A DNA stretch of 59,660 nt from Ignavibacteria bacterium (GCA_031261605.1 JAISJI010000018.1:1-59660); one strand, 5' to 3'; shown: positions 46,446 through 54,808, numbered from the stretch's first letter. Translations and numbers: made by a program. Notes: generated by a model from the sequence alone, not told the origin.

Positions 46446-46487
46446 GATTTTTTTTACTAATCCTCGAAGGAAATAGTAACGGAATCA

Positions 46488-46517
46488 CGTCCTTGTGGGG
46501 TTAAACCCGCAAGAACG
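46488..46517 (+). other. Hairpin upstream of hutI
   Basis: CGTCCTTGTGGG (46488-46499) and CCCGCAAGAACG (46506-46517) pair over 12 positions with one mismatch and one G-U around a 6-nt loop. It lies 33 bases before the hutI start and 43 bases after the previous stop. No U-tract follows, so it is either a weak terminator, a leader structure or a small dispersed palindrome. Confidence 0.45.
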
Positions 46518-46549
46518 GAATGATATAACAACAATATATAAATAGATTT

Positions 46550-47815
46550 ATGCTTAATTTAATACAAAACATTTCTTCTCTCTGCACACTCTCCATTGGA
46601 CATCCAAATTATCGGCGTGGTGGTGAGATGCAGAATATCGGCGAAATTAAAGATGGCGCTATCATTTTCTCCGACAAAATCCAATTCGTTGGCACTACTG
46701 CCGATGCACATAGTTATATCAAGCAACACAATTTGCAGATAGATAATACCATTGAAGCAAGCGGAAAGACACTGCTACCGGGTTTTTGCGATTCACATAC
46801 GCACGTGGTTTTTGCTGGAGACCGCTCCGATGAGTATGCACGGCGTTTGCGTGGTGCTACATACCAAGAGATTGCTGCCGAAGGAGGTGGTATTCTTCGC
46901 ACTGTTACTGCTACTCGCAATGCAAGTGAAGGTGAGTTAGCAAGTAATGGAACGCGTCTTGCTCTGTCCGCATTGACATACGGCACTACATCAATGGAAA
47001 TCAAAAGTGGCTACTCGCTTAATTTAGAAGGCGAACTGAAGCAATTACGTGCTATTGCTCGCATTAAAGAGAATTTACCGATGAACATCCGCTCTACATT
47101 CCTCGCAGCACACGACTTTCCGCCGGAATATAAGAGTGATGGTAAAGTTGATAAGCAAGGATACATAGATTACATAATTAGGGAGATGCTACCAGCAGTT
47201 GCAAAGGAGCATTTGGCGGACTATTGCGATGCTTTTATTGATGAAGGTTATTACACGAATGAGGATGCGCGTCAAATTTTTGATGCCGCAAAGCGTTATG
47301 GAATATCCATCAAAACGCATTCCGATGAACTTGCCGATGTTAGTGCAGCAGCGTTTTCAGCGGACATAGGAGCGGTTAGTGCAGACCACTTGCTACGTAT
47401 ATCCGATGCTGGCATTGCGAAGTTGGCGGATAGCAATACGGTTGCAACTCTTCTTCCTGCTACGGCTTATTTTCTGCGTGCTGCTTATGCTCCTGCGCGT
47501 AAGATTATAGATGGTGGATGTATTGTAGCACTTGCTACGGATTGCAATCCGGGGTCGTCTATGACTGAGAATATGCAGTTGGTGTTGTCGTTATCGGTTC
47601 AGAATATGGGAATGACTTGCGAGGAAGCACTTACAGCAGCCACTATCAATGGTGCTTATGCTATGGGAATTTCGGATTGGACTGGTTCGTTAGCGGTGGG
47701 TAAGAACGCAGATTTCATTGTTACGAACAGCGGTAGTTGGACGGATATATTTTATCATTTTGGTGTCAATCACGTATCGCAGGTGTGGTGTAGTGGTAAG
47801 CGGAAGTTTTTTTAA
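46550..47815 (+). CDS. hutI: Imidazolonepropionase HutI
   Basis: Hydrolyses imidazolone-5-propionate to N-formimino-glutamate, the third step of histidine degradation, in the cytoplasm. The 421-aa length and sequence fit the amidohydrolase-fold HutI family. Metal ligands are H83 and H85 (DSHTHVVF), H257 (KTHSDE) and D331 (ATDCNPGS). Also conserved are the 'FAGDRSDEYARRLRG' substrate segment, H188 in AAHDFP and 'VATLLPATAYFL'. Other hut genes (hutH, hutU, hutG) are absent from the window, so the pathway is scattered in this genome or incomplete. The plus-strand transcript ends at the bidirectional terminator at 47896. Confidence 0.96.
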   Translation: MLNLIQNISSLCTLSIGHPNYRRGGEMQNIGEIKDGAIIFSDKIQFVGTTADAHSYIKQHNLQIDNTIEASGKTLLPGFCDSHTHVVFAGDRSDEYARRLRGATYQEIAAEGGGILRTVTATRNASEGELASNGTRLALSALTYGTTSMEIKSGYSLNLEGELKQLRAIARIKENLPMNIRSTFLAAHDFPPEYKSDGKVDKQGYIDYIIREMLPAVAKEHLADYCDAFIDEGYYTNEDARQIFDAAKRYGISIKTHSDELADVSAAAFSADIGAVSADHLLRISDAGIAKLADSNTVATLLPATAYFLRAAYAPARKIIDGGCIVALATDCNPGSSMTENMQLVLSLSVQNMGMTCEEALTAATINGAYAMGISDWTGSLAVGKNADFIVTNSGSWTDIFYHFGVNHVSQVWCSGKRKFF

Positions 47816-47895
47816 TAAATTAAATCTGCTTAATCAGTTTAATATGTAGTTCAGACAACTTATTGAGATGAAGTAGCATTTATGGCAACAAAATA

Positions 47896-47924
47896 AAAAG
47901 GGCAGGTTTTAAACCTGCCTTTTT
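47896..47924. terminator. Bidirectional terminator between hutI and the YtxH gene
   Basis: Arms GGCAGGTTT (47901-47909) and AAACCTGCC (47911-47919) are perfect, with A's before and five T's after. It lies between two convergent genes and can serve both. Confidence 0.9.
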
Positions 47925-47942
47925 CATTTGCCTGAAGCTATT

Positions 47943-48326
47943 TTATTTGCTAAGGTCGGCTTTGAATGCGTCTGCACCGGCTTTAGCGGCTTCTTTAAGA
48001 TTATCGAAGCGCTGTTGCACTGTTTCTGCGGAGCTCACAACCTTGCCTTTTGCATCTTCGTAGTAATCGGAAGATTTTGCAAGTATAGAGTCGGCTTGCC
48101 TCTTAGCAGCATCGATGATGCTTTGTGCTTTCTGCTTGCCATCTTGTATGGTTGTAGAAACGAAATCGGTGGTTTTGTCGTAGATTTCGTTGGTAGTATC
48201 GGCGATGTCTCTTCGCAGTTCTCTACCGCTTTTTGGAGCAAATAGCAATGCTGTGACTGCTCCCACTGCTCCACCAATGATAGCGCCTAATAAAAATGTT
48301 TTAGCAGGTGAATAATTATCTCTCAT
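47943..48326 (-). CDS. YtxH-domain protein
   Basis: A 127-aa protein with the YtxH signature: one N-terminal hydrophobic segment FLLGAIIGGAVGAVTALLF followed by APKSGRELRRDI, then a long charged amphipathic helix (about 40-127) rich in Lys, Asp and Ala, probably coiled coil. YtxH proteins are small membrane-anchored proteins linked to general stress in Bacillus; their molecular role is unclear. It is in the same orientation as obgE but separated by 186 bp with a hairpin, so it is likely a separate unit. Confidence 0.88.
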   Translation of the reverse strand: MRDNYSPAKTFLLGAIIGGAVGAVTALLFAPKSGRELRRDIADTTNEIYDKTTDFVSTTIQDGKQKAQSIIDAAKRQADSILAKSSDYYEDAKGKVVSSAETVQQRFDNLKEAAKAGADAFKADLSK

Positions 48327-48440
48327 AGTATTCCTCGTGGATTAATTATAATTTTAAATATACGGATAGCAATATACTATTTTTTTATGAAACGACACAA
48401 TTTTTTTATTTTATTGGTAATTTTTTATGTAGGAGCGGGA

Positions 48441-48485
48441 ATAAATAAATCCATCATTGCGGGCTTTGAGCAGCAATGACGGATT
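48441..48485 (-). terminator. Hairpin terminator downstream of obgE
   Basis: Arms AATCCATCATTGC (48448-48460) and GCAATGACGGATT (48473-48485) pair over 13 positions with one mismatch; on the minus strand the stem is followed by ATTTATTTAT. It lies 28 bases after the obgE stop. The 'TCATTGC...GCAATGA' core is typical of small dispersed palindromes, so it may be a mobile repeat used as a terminator. Confidence 0.65.
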
Positions 48486-48512
48486 ATCATAAACATCCTT
48501 GCCATCTGGTAA

Positions 48513-49502
48513 TCATTCGTTAATCGTTGCGTATAATTTATGTTTAAGTTCCTCTATGTTGGTATTGGCGACTGCCGAGATGTAGTAAATGGGCGTATTT
48601 GGCTCTCTGAACTTCAGTTTTTGTAGAACAGCCAGTTGGTTATCAGTGATAGCATCTATACGGCTGAAGCAGATGATACGCTTCTTCTTCAGCATCGCCG
48701 GATTGTATTGCTTGAGTTCGTTTTTCAATAGTTTATAGTCATTTTGTGGGTTTTCACTGAGGGCGTCCAACATAAATAGTAGTATCTGCGTCCGTTCAAT
48801 ATGGCGTAGAAATTGTATACCCAAACCCTTTCCGGTGCTTGCTCCTTCTATGATTCCGGGAATATCTGCTACGACGAAGGACTTGCTATCATCTACACGG
48901 ACGATGCCGATATTTGGGATAAGTGTAGTGAATGGATAGTCGGCTATTTTCGGCTTTGCAGCAGAGATAACGCTGATAAGAGTGGATTTACCAACATTAG
49001 GAAAGCCCACGATACCAACATTTGCGATTGATTTAAGTTCGAGTGTAGCATTGAGTTCGTGTCCCTCTAATCCTGGCTTTGCGTAGCGTGGTGTTTGGTT
49101 AGTAGGCGTTGCGAACATAGCGTTTCCGTGTCCTCCATTACCTCCTTTAGCGATAGTGAAAAGTTGTCCATCGGTAGCAATATCGGCTATTTGCTCCTTC
49201 GTATCGGCATCATAGACGACGGTTCCGAGTGGTAGTTTCATCACGAGGTCTTCGCCATCTCTACCGGAGCATTTGTTTTTACCTCCGGGTTGACCATCGT
49301 CGGCTATGTAATCGCGGCGAAAGCGGAAGTCCAGCAAAGTAACCAGATGTGCATCACCATACAAGATAACGTTTCCACCTCTACCGCCATTTCCGCCATC
49401 GGGACCACCTTTGGGGACATATTTTTCGCGGCGAAATGAGACGTGTCCATCTCCTCCTTTACCGGCTTTGATGAATATGGTGGCGGTGTCTATGAACTTC
49501 AT
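48513..49502 (-). CDS. obgE: Obg-family GTPase
   Basis: A ribosome-associated GTPase acting in 50S assembly and stress control. With ATG at 49502 it has 329 aa (a start three codons upstream, MQIM, is also open). The glycine-rich Obg fold spans residues 1-155 (GKGGDGHVSFRREKYVPKGGP, GGNGGRGG). The G domain follows: G1 GFPNVGKST (166-174), switch I with YPFTTL, G3 DIPGIIEGA (from 213), G4 at 280-283, G5 ISAVANTN. The G4 motif reads SRID where N/T/SKxD is expected, a Lys to Arg change. There is no C-terminal OCT extension, as in other Bacteroidota-like Obg proteins of this size. Monocistronic, ended by the hairpin at 48441. Confidence 0.96.
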   Translation of the reverse strand: MKFIDTATIFIKAGKGGDGHVSFRREKYVPKGGPDGGNGGRGGNVILYGDAHLVTLLDFRFRRDYIADDGQPGGKNKCSGRDGEDLVMKLPLGTVVYDADTKEQIADIATDGQLFTIAKGGNGGHGNAMFATPTNQTPRYAKPGLEGHELNATLELKSIANVGIVGFPNVGKSTLISVISAAKPKIADYPFTTLIPNIGIVRVDDSKSFVVADIPGIIEGASTGKGLGIQFLRHIERTQILLFMLDALSENPQNDYKLLKNELKQYNPAMLKKKRIICFSRIDAITDNQLAVLQKLKFREPNTPIYYISAVANTNIEELKHKLYATINE

Positions 49503-49706
49503 AATTTGCAAATATTGGTTAGGATAAATAGCAATATACGAAAAATAAGGGGAAGAATAGGTATGAGGTGGGAAATAATGCTTTTTTGCTCCAATCCTCC
49601 AGAAATGCTACAAAAAATCTCCCAATCCGGAATGATTGGGATAAAAATACAAAAAAAAATACAGAATATTTGGTGAATTAAAAAAAAAGTGTTAATTTTG
49701 TATTAC

Positions 49707-49728
49707 AATCATTTGCTTGCAAATGATT
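49707..49728. promoter_or_regulatory. 22-bp palindrome over the tRNA-Val promoter
   Basis: Arms AATCATTTGC (49707-49716) and GCAAATGATT (49719-49728) are perfect around TT. The site overlaps the proposed -33 region of the tRNA promoter, a typical place for a dimeric repressor or activator. It could also form a cruciform. Confidence 0.5.
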
Positions 49729-49741
49729 CGTGCTATCTTAT
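49712..49741 (+). promoter_or_regulatory. Putative promoter of tRNA-Val
   Basis: TTTG at 49712-49715, an 18-nt spacer and TATCTTAT at 49734-49741 fit the -33/-7 or -35/-10 arrangement; the tRNA begins 17 nt later. The match to TAnnTTTG is partial. Confidence 0.4.
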
Positions 49742-49757
49742 AGCAATTTGTTATTAT

Positions 49758-49832
49758 GGGTGCTTAGCTCAGTTGGTCTAGAGCATCTGCCTTACAAGCA
49801 GAGGGTCGGGGGTTCGACTCCCTCAGCGCCCA
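49758..49832 (+). tRNA. tRNA-Val (anticodon UAC)
   Basis: A 75-nt cloverleaf: acceptor GGGTGCT/AGCGCCC, D-stem GCTC/GAGC, anticodon stem TCTGC/GCAGA with loop CTTACAA (anticodon TAC), T-arm GGGGG-TTCGACT-CCCTC, discriminator A. No encoded CCA. It is followed by a terminator and then tRNA-Leu. Confidence 0.97.
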
Positions 49833-49919
49833 CATTGTTTTTTTTGTTTCATTTTACACCTATAAGTTAGTTGATGAGTAATAAATAACCACACACAATT
49901 CATAATACATAACTTATTT

Positions 49920-49950
49920 AAATGAATAGCTTCGCCTATTCATTTTTTTT
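49920..49950 (+). terminator. Intrinsic terminator after tRNA-Val
   Basis: Arms AATGAATAG (49921-49929) and CTATTCATT (49936-49944), a 6-nt loop, and a run of eight T. It separates the two tRNA genes, so tRNA-Leu is either transcribed separately or by read-through. Confidence 0.85.
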
Positions 49951-49963
49951 ACAACCTATATAT

Positions 49964-50048
49964 GCAGGAGTGGCGGAATTGGTAGACGCGCTGGACTCAA
50001 AATCCAGTGAACTTAACATTCGTGAGGGTTCGAGTCCCTCCTTCTGTA
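49964..50048 (+). tRNA. tRNA-Leu (anticodon CAA)
   Basis: An 85-nt class II tRNA: acceptor GCAGGAG/CTTCTGT, anticodon stem CTGGA/TCCAG with loop CTCAAAA (anticodon CAA, reads UUG), a long variable arm (TGAACTTAACATTCGT region), T-arm GAGGG-TTCGAGT-CCCTC, discriminator A. No encoded CCA. The terminator at 50053 follows at once. Confidence 0.97.
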
Positions 50049-50052
50049 CAAC

Positions 50053-50089
50053 AAAAGAGTTCTCGCTATCTTTTAGTTAGAACTCTTTT
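50053..50089. terminator. Terminator between tRNA-Leu and cysS
   Basis: Arms AAAAGAGTTCT (50053-50063) and AGAACTCTTTT (50079-50089) are perfect with a 15-nt loop. Situated between the convergent tRNA-Leu and cysS genes, 18 bases after the cysS stop, it can serve both strands. Confidence 0.85.
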
Positions 50090-50107
50090 CATTATATATT
50101 ACCATTA

Positions 50108-51583
50108 TCAATCACTCAACGACACCTCATATCCATCTTTTGTATCCTTTATCTTATAACCCATCGCTAACACCTCGCTACGCAATCTATCGGCTTCGGC
50201 ATAGTTCTTGGCTTGCTTTGCAGCAAGACGCTGCTCGGCTAAATCCCTCACTTCTACCGGGATCGCATCCACCGAATCCTCCTTCATACCAATATGCCAG
50301 CAGTTGAATACAGCATTTACATCTACCATCAGACGCACAAAATCCTTTTTCTCTGAGACACTCAAACTATCCGCCGTATTTGCATTTATGAACGAAAACA
50401 ATGCAGCCAGCGCCTTTGGTGTATGCAAATCATTGGCTAATGCACTAAACACCTCCTCTTTAAGCAGCACCATCTTGTCATTTGCTATCTCACCCGAAAC
50501 ATCCGCATACGGAGCATCCACAATTATAGCATATATGTAATCCTGCAAACGTTGCCGTGCCTTACCTGCTGCGGATATTCCATTGCTTGTATAATTATAC
50601 TTCGTCCGATAATGTGCCGCAAGCATCGCATAACGTATATCTATTGCAGAAATTCCTTGCTCTATCAACTGCCGCAGTGTCCAAAAATTACCCGCCGACT
50701 TAGACATCTTACTACCTTCCACTTCCAAAAATTCGTTATGACACCAATACCGCGTCGGCTCTATACCATAGCCGGCTTTGGATTGCGCTATTTCATCCTC
50801 GTGATGTGGAAACTTCAGGTCTATGCCGCCGGTATGTATATCAAAAGGCAAGCCCAATAGACATTCCTCCATCGCTGAGCATTCTATGTGCCAACCGGGA
50901 CGACCCGGATAATTCGTTCCATCCAAATCAAAATCCCAATATGGTTCCTTCTCCTTTCGTCCTTTCCAAAGCACAAAGTCGCTAACTTGCTCTCGCTCAT
51001 ACTGGTCGGTATCAATACGCAAGCCCGTCTTAAAGCCCGCCATATCTATGTGAAACAACTTTCCGTAATGCTCCTTTTTCATATACTCCGATACATTGAA
51101 GTAAATAGAGCCATCGGCTACGTAACCATAACCATTGCCAACTATTTTCCGTAGCAAATCCTGCATCTGCTCTATGAAATCGGTTGCCCGTGGTATCTTA
51201 TAAAAATCCTTTGCTTCAATACCAAGTGCTGCAATATCCGATACAAACTCACGCTCGTAGAACGCTGTAAGAGCAAGCAAATCTTGCAAAGCATCGCCCG
51301 TCTGAACCCCAAGAGCACTATGCCAAGCCGGGCTATTGGGCTGCGAGTCGCGTATTGTTTTATCATCTATATTCGTAATATTCATCACCCAACGAACCGT
51401 ATAACTGCCAACCCTCCGCAGAACACGCTGTAGCAAGTCAGCAAAGAGGAACGCTCGCATATTACCAATATGAGCATAAGTATAGACCGTAGGTCCGCAA
51501 GAATAGATGCGAACGCCGTTATTCTCTATCGGCGTAAATTCTTCTAAATTCTTTGTAAGTGTATTATATAATGTTATTTTCAT
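50108..51583 (-). CDS. cysS: Cysteine--tRNA ligase
   Basis: Charges tRNA-Cys with cysteine. A 491-aa class I synthetase: zinc ligands C29, C235, H260 and E264 (the E. coli set C28, C209, H234, E238), the HIGH-type motif HIGN at 38-41, and KMSKS at 292-296. The C-terminal helical anticodon-binding region ends in a 'DRLRSEVLAMGYKIKDTKDG' segment typical of the family. Compared with E. coli (461 aa) it has about 26 extra residues between C29 and C235. It lies 51 bases after recQ on the same strand and is probably the last gene of the flavin reductase-recQ-cysS unit. Confidence 0.98.
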   Translation of the reverse strand: MKITLYNTLTKNLEEFTPIENNGVRIYSCGPTVYTYAHIGNMRAFLFADLLQRVLRRVGSYTVRWVMNITNIDDKTIRDSQPNSPAWHSALGVQTGDALQDLLALTAFYEREFVSDIAALGIEAKDFYKIPRATDFIEQMQDLLRKIVGNGYGYVADGSIYFNVSEYMKKEHYGKLFHIDMAGFKTGLRIDTDQYEREQVSDFVLWKGRKEKEPYWDFDLDGTNYPGRPGWHIECSAMEECLLGLPFDIHTGGIDLKFPHHEDEIAQSKAGYGIEPTRYWCHNEFLEVEGSKMSKSAGNFWTLRQLIEQGISAIDIRYAMLAAHYRTKYNYTSNGISAAGKARQRLQDYIYAIIVDAPYADVSGEIANDKMVLLKEEVFSALANDLHTPKALAALFSFINANTADSLSVSEKKDFVRLMVDVNAVFNCWHIGMKEDSVDAIPVEVRDLAEQRLAAKQAKNYAEADRLRSEVLAMGYKIKDTKDGYEVSLSD

Positions 51584-51634
51584 AATATCGTTTTTTGTTA
51601 GTTCCCCTCACTTGTGGAAAATTGGCTATAGACA

Positions 51635-54070
51635 TTACTCGTTCCTCACGAACGCCACAATTATCCGCAATAAAGCATAATTAATTGGGCTATTCAGATG
51701 TGGCTGTATATCACGCAATATTATATTGGGATGCGTATTAACCACTTCCTTTATCTTGTTATATAGCAAGGAGTTAATATATGGAGTGTAATTGGTAATT
51801 TGCTTCCGTTCTATTGCCATCTGAATCACCTCGCCTATTTTTCCATTATTTGTATTGAGTCGTGCCGCCACTTCCTCTATCCTATAACCGCTACGAAATA
51901 GGTCATCTATCGCACTCGCAAACTTATCCGGTGTAGGATATTGAGGTGGTTCTTTTAAATGCTCACCACCCCTTCTGGGAGGGGCTGGGACTGGAGTCAA
52001 ACTTCCCTTCTCCTTCGGCTGTGGGATTGCAGGTCTAGTCCGCAATGACGAACTCTTTACAAGCAAATTCTCCTTTGGTGGAGTAGTTTTCCCACCCACC
52101 TTCTCCAAACCAATTTGCGTAATAGTAACGAGCGGATATGTGCCATTTGATTTATCCAAGTAGCCAGCGTCTGTCGCTAAATGCACCATCTTATATATTG
52201 CGCCAATAGGCAGATGCGTAAGGAAGCGGTAATACTTATAACTCTTCAAATTATACTTCTCGAGCATCGCATTTTTCGTATTTCCTTTCAAAAAATCCAC
52301 AAGTGTTGTTTGACCGAAGCGTCCATTTAGTTCGGCTGCTGCAAGCAATACCGTTTCCATATCATCGGACATCTCCTCTGAAACCTGCTGTGTATCTAGG
52401 CAACCGGAGCATTTGCCACATCTTCCACTATACGATTTGTCGTTAAAGTAATCCAATATATAATTCCGCTTGCAGTCGTTCGTGCTAACGTATTCCAGCA
52501 CTCTATCCAATTTCTGTTGCGAATGCGAACGTCTACGATTGAGTTTCGCAAAGTCAATACCGATGCTTAGTATATCGCTCATTTCCTTATAAACTACGAT
52601 AGTTCCCGATGGAATGGTATCCTGAAATTCTATTACACCTTGCTTCGTAATCTCTCGCAATGCTTTCAAAAATGTCTTAACCGGAATAGCATACTTGCTT
52701 GCTATCTCTTCCACATTTATATCCTGCACTTTACCTATCGCATCATCGCTATACGAGCGGATTATCGCATCTAAGGCAATACGTTTGCTCTCATTGGTGG
52801 ATAAAATGAACTCCGCAAGTTGCTCTTTGCTCTGTTTTAGCAATATCTTAGCACCTACTTCCTGCTTATATCGTATCAGAACGCCCACTTTCTCAAAATA
52901 ACCGATGATGGTATGAACCTTTGACTCATTTAGATGCACCTGCTTAGCAATGTATTGATAATCCAGCGGATACATCTTTCCATCGCTATACAAATACTGA
53001 TATACTGCATCAAAATCATCATTTTGGGGAAACTGTGCATCTATAAAGAAGTCCTGTAAATTGCGGTCGGCGTAAGTATAAAGCAAATAGCAATTGGATG
53101 GAAGCCCATCTCTACCGGCTCTACCTGCTTCTTGGTAATACTGCTCTATGCTACCGGTGAGGTCGGTATGTATCACATTGCGGACGTCTGCCTTGTCTAT
53201 ACCAAGCCCAAAAGCATTTGTCGCAACGATATTGGGAATGCTCCCATCAATGAAAGCGTCTTGGTTTTGCTTGCGTTGCTCTGCTGTTAGACCTGCGTGG
53301 TAGAATGTTGCTTGTATCCCTTGCTCTATCAAGTCCTTATGGTGTTGTTCGGTCTTTTTACGCGAGCCACAATATATTATCGTTGAGCCGACTTGCGTCT
53401 CCTTTACTATCTGGCTAATACGCTCTGTCTTCTTACTTGTATTCTCCGTAATGAAGGATAGGTTTGCTCGATTGAAACCGGTGATGAACATCTGCGTCTC
53501 TTTCATTTTCAGCGACTCTACAATATCCTCTTGCACGTCCGGCGTAGCAGTTGCTGTAAGTGCGACTATATGTGGCACATTGATATTTAGCAGTGCATTG
53601 GCTATATTCAGATATGCTGGTCGGAAGTCGTGTCCCCATTCGCTTATACAATGTGCCTCATCTACCGCAAGGAAGGATATGTTAAGTAGGCGTAATTGCT
53701 TAATGAAATACTCGTTGTTAAGACGTTCCGGTGCTATGTAAAGCAATTTATATTTACCCAATATTGCTCCATCCAGACGTTCGTTGTATTCCTCAAAAGA
53801 GAGGGAACTATTGATATATGTGGCTGGATATTCATTCCGAATCAATGCGGTATATTGGTCGTGCATTAGTGCAATCAATGGTGATACTACAATGGCTGTT
53901 CCCGGAAGCAACAATGCCGGCAGTTGATAGCAAAGGGACTTGCCACCACCTGTCGGCATTACTACAAGAGTATCTCGCTGAGACATAATGGTATCTATTA
54001 TCTCTGCTTGCCCCGGACGAAATGTCTTATATCCAAAATATTGCTCTAACGGCTCTAAATACTGCTGCAT
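51635..54070 (-). CDS. recQ: ATP-dependent DNA helicase RecQ
   Basis: A 3'-5' helicase for recombination and replication repair. An 811-aa protein with motif 0 FRPGQAEII, Walker A MPTGGGKS (38-45), DEAH (137-140), the aromatic-rich loop following it, motif IV-VI segments (IIYCGSRKKTE, VATNAFGLGIDKADVR, QYYQEAGRAGRDG), and the zinc-binding cysteines near residues 530-560 (CKRNYILDYF..., RCGKCSGC). The winged-helix RQC domain follows. A linker (about 680-705) carries the peptide SLTPVPAPPRRGGEH, coded by an embedded GC-rich repeat. The C-terminus (about 715-811) is a helix-turn-helix helicase tail of the HTH_40 type rather than an evident HRDC domain. It starts 15 bases after the flavin reductase-rubredoxin gene. 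Confidence 0.96.
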   Translation of the reverse strand: MQQYLEPLEQYFGYKTFRPGQAEIIDTIMSQRDTLVVMPTGGGKSLCYQLPALLLPGTAIVVSPLIALMHDQYTALIRNEYPATYINSSLSFEEYNERLDGAILGKYKLLYIAPERLNNEYFIKQLRLLNISFLAVDEAHCISEWGHDFRPAYLNIANALLNINVPHIVALTATATPDVQEDIVESLKMKETQMFITGFNRANLSFITENTSKKTERISQIVKETQVGSTIIYCGSRKKTEQHHKDLIEQGIQATFYHAGLTAEQRKQNQDAFIDGSIPNIVATNAFGLGIDKADVRNVIHTDLTGSIEQYYQEAGRAGRDGLPSNCYLLYTYADRNLQDFFIDAQFPQNDDFDAVYQYLYSDGKMYPLDYQYIAKQVHLNESKVHTIIGYFEKVGVLIRYKQEVGAKILLKQSKEQLAEFILSTNESKRIALDAIIRSYSDDAIGKVQDINVEEIASKYAIPVKTFLKALREITKQGVIEFQDTIPSGTIVVYKEMSDILSIGIDFAKLNRRRSHSQQKLDRVLEYVSTNDCKRNYILDYFNDKSYSGRCGKCSGCLDTQQVSEEMSDDMETVLLAAAELNGRFGQTTLVDFLKGNTKNAMLEKYNLKSYKYYRFLTHLPIGAIYKMVHLATDAGYLDKSNGTYPLVTITQIGLEKVGGKTTPPKENLLVKSSSLRTRPAIPQPKEKGSLTPVPAPPRRGGEHLKEPPQYPTPDKFASAIDDLFRSGYRIEEVAARLNTNNGKIGEVIQMAIERKQITNYTPYINSLLYNKIKEVVNTHPNIILRDIQPHLNSPINYALLRIIVAFVRNE
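51960..52018. repeat. GC-rich palindromic repeat inserted in frame in recQ
   Basis: On the recQ coding strand the segment reads CCGAAGGAGAAGGGAAG, then AGTCCCAGCCCCTCCC, AGAAGGGGTGGTGAGCA. The second part matches the intergenic copy at 12537-12562 (AGCCCTTCCAGAAGG then TGAGCA) and resembles that at 59519. It encodes GSLTPVPAPPRRGGEH in a low-complexity linker between the RQC and C-terminal helix-turn-helix domains. The reading frame is kept. Confidence 0.75.
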
Positions 54071-54085
54071 CGCTTTATTTTATAC

Positions 54086-54748
54086 TTATTCATTCTTAAA
54101 TCCACTTTTCGGACGACCGCAAAGTGGGCATCGCCAATCTTCCGGTAAATTCTCAAAAGGAACACCACCACTATAAGTATAGGCACACGTTCCGCATATC
54201 CATTGCTTCTTATCGGCTACTGGTATGGCTACAGTTTGTTCGGCTTGTGGAGGAACAAATGTAGGAGCATTCGGAGCGGTCTTTCCCTTTACAACTCTAT
54301 GATAGTAGTCGTAAGTCATCGGCTTATGCAAGTCATTGGCGCTATCATTGACCTTTGCATAGAACACCGTATAGTCCTCTATTTCGAAACTCTCTACCAC
54401 TTCGCAACTCAGCCAAGCGCTGATGCCGGAGACAAGACGCGGGCAGCCGTCATCTGTAAATACGTGTGCCACATCAGTAAACTTATCGGTATCCTTACCG
54501 CTATTAAAGCCCATCTTGCCGATTACATCTGGGTCTATCTGCTCGGACAAGATGGATATAGCAAAGCCACCGGTCTTCTTAATGCACCCGTTGGTATAGT
54601 TCTTTTTATTAACGCAGACCGATATTATTAGTGGCTCTGCGGACACTTGTAGGACGGTATTTACTATGCAACCGGTGGGACGCTCGCCGTCCAATGTGCC
54701 TATTACATACATCCCGTATGTTATTCTAAATAATGCTGTTATATCCAT
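54086..54748 (-). CDS. Flavin reductase-rubredoxin fusion (Hrb-like)
   Basis: A 220-aa two-domain redox protein. Residues 1-160 form a flavin-reductase-like split barrel that binds FMN (ITALFRITYGMYVIGT, 'PTGCIVNTVLQVS', 'PLIISVCVNKKNYT'). After a Pro/Ala linker, residues about 179-220 are a rubredoxin iron site with C185, C188, C207 and C210 (CGTC...CPLC). This matches the high-molecular-weight rubredoxin (Hrb) of anaerobes, which passes electrons from NAD(P)H to flavodiiron proteins that reduce oxygen or nitric oxide. ATG at 54748 is chosen because the upstream 15 codons of the longer frame run into the infC terminator hairpin. It is followed 15 bases later by recQ. No flavodiiron partner is in the window. 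Confidence 0.88.
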   Translation of the reverse strand: MDITALFRITYGMYVIGTLDGERPTGCIVNTVLQVSAEPLIISVCVNKKNYTNGCIKKTGGFAISILSEQIDPDVIGKMGFNSGKDTDKFTDVAHVFTDDGCPRLVSGISAWLSCEVVESFEIEDYTVFYAKVNDSANDLHKPMTYDYYHRVVKGKTAPNAPTFVPPQAEQTVAIPVADKKQWICGTCAYTYSGGVPFENLPEDWRCPLCGRPKSGFKNE

Positions 54749-54771
54749 AAATATATCTTTAATGTGTGTGT

Positions 54772-54808
54772 AAAAAAAGCCACTTCCATCCATACAGAAA
54801 GAAGTGGC
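54772..54808 (-). terminator. Intrinsic terminator of infC
   Basis: On the minus strand GCCACTTC and GAAGTGGC arms (54801-54808 and 54779-54786) with a 14-nt loop are followed by seven T. It lies 90 bases after the infC stop and 24 before the flavin reductase-rubredoxin start, so the downstream unit needs its own promoter in that short gap or read-through. Confidence 0.88.

Larger units (their letters stand above)
49503..49757. other. Spacer between obgE and tRNA-Val
   Basis: A divergent spacer. It holds a hairpin CCCAATC-CGGAAT-GATTGGG at 49621-49640 with a T-rich run beyond it on the minus strand, A-rich tracts near 49650-49690, the palindrome at 49707 and the tRNA promoter. No gene is seen. 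Confidence 0.5.

Noticed and set aside
54749..54793. Longer N-terminus for the flavin reductase-rubredoxin protein
   Set aside because: The extension would be coded by the infC terminator hairpin and its U-tract.
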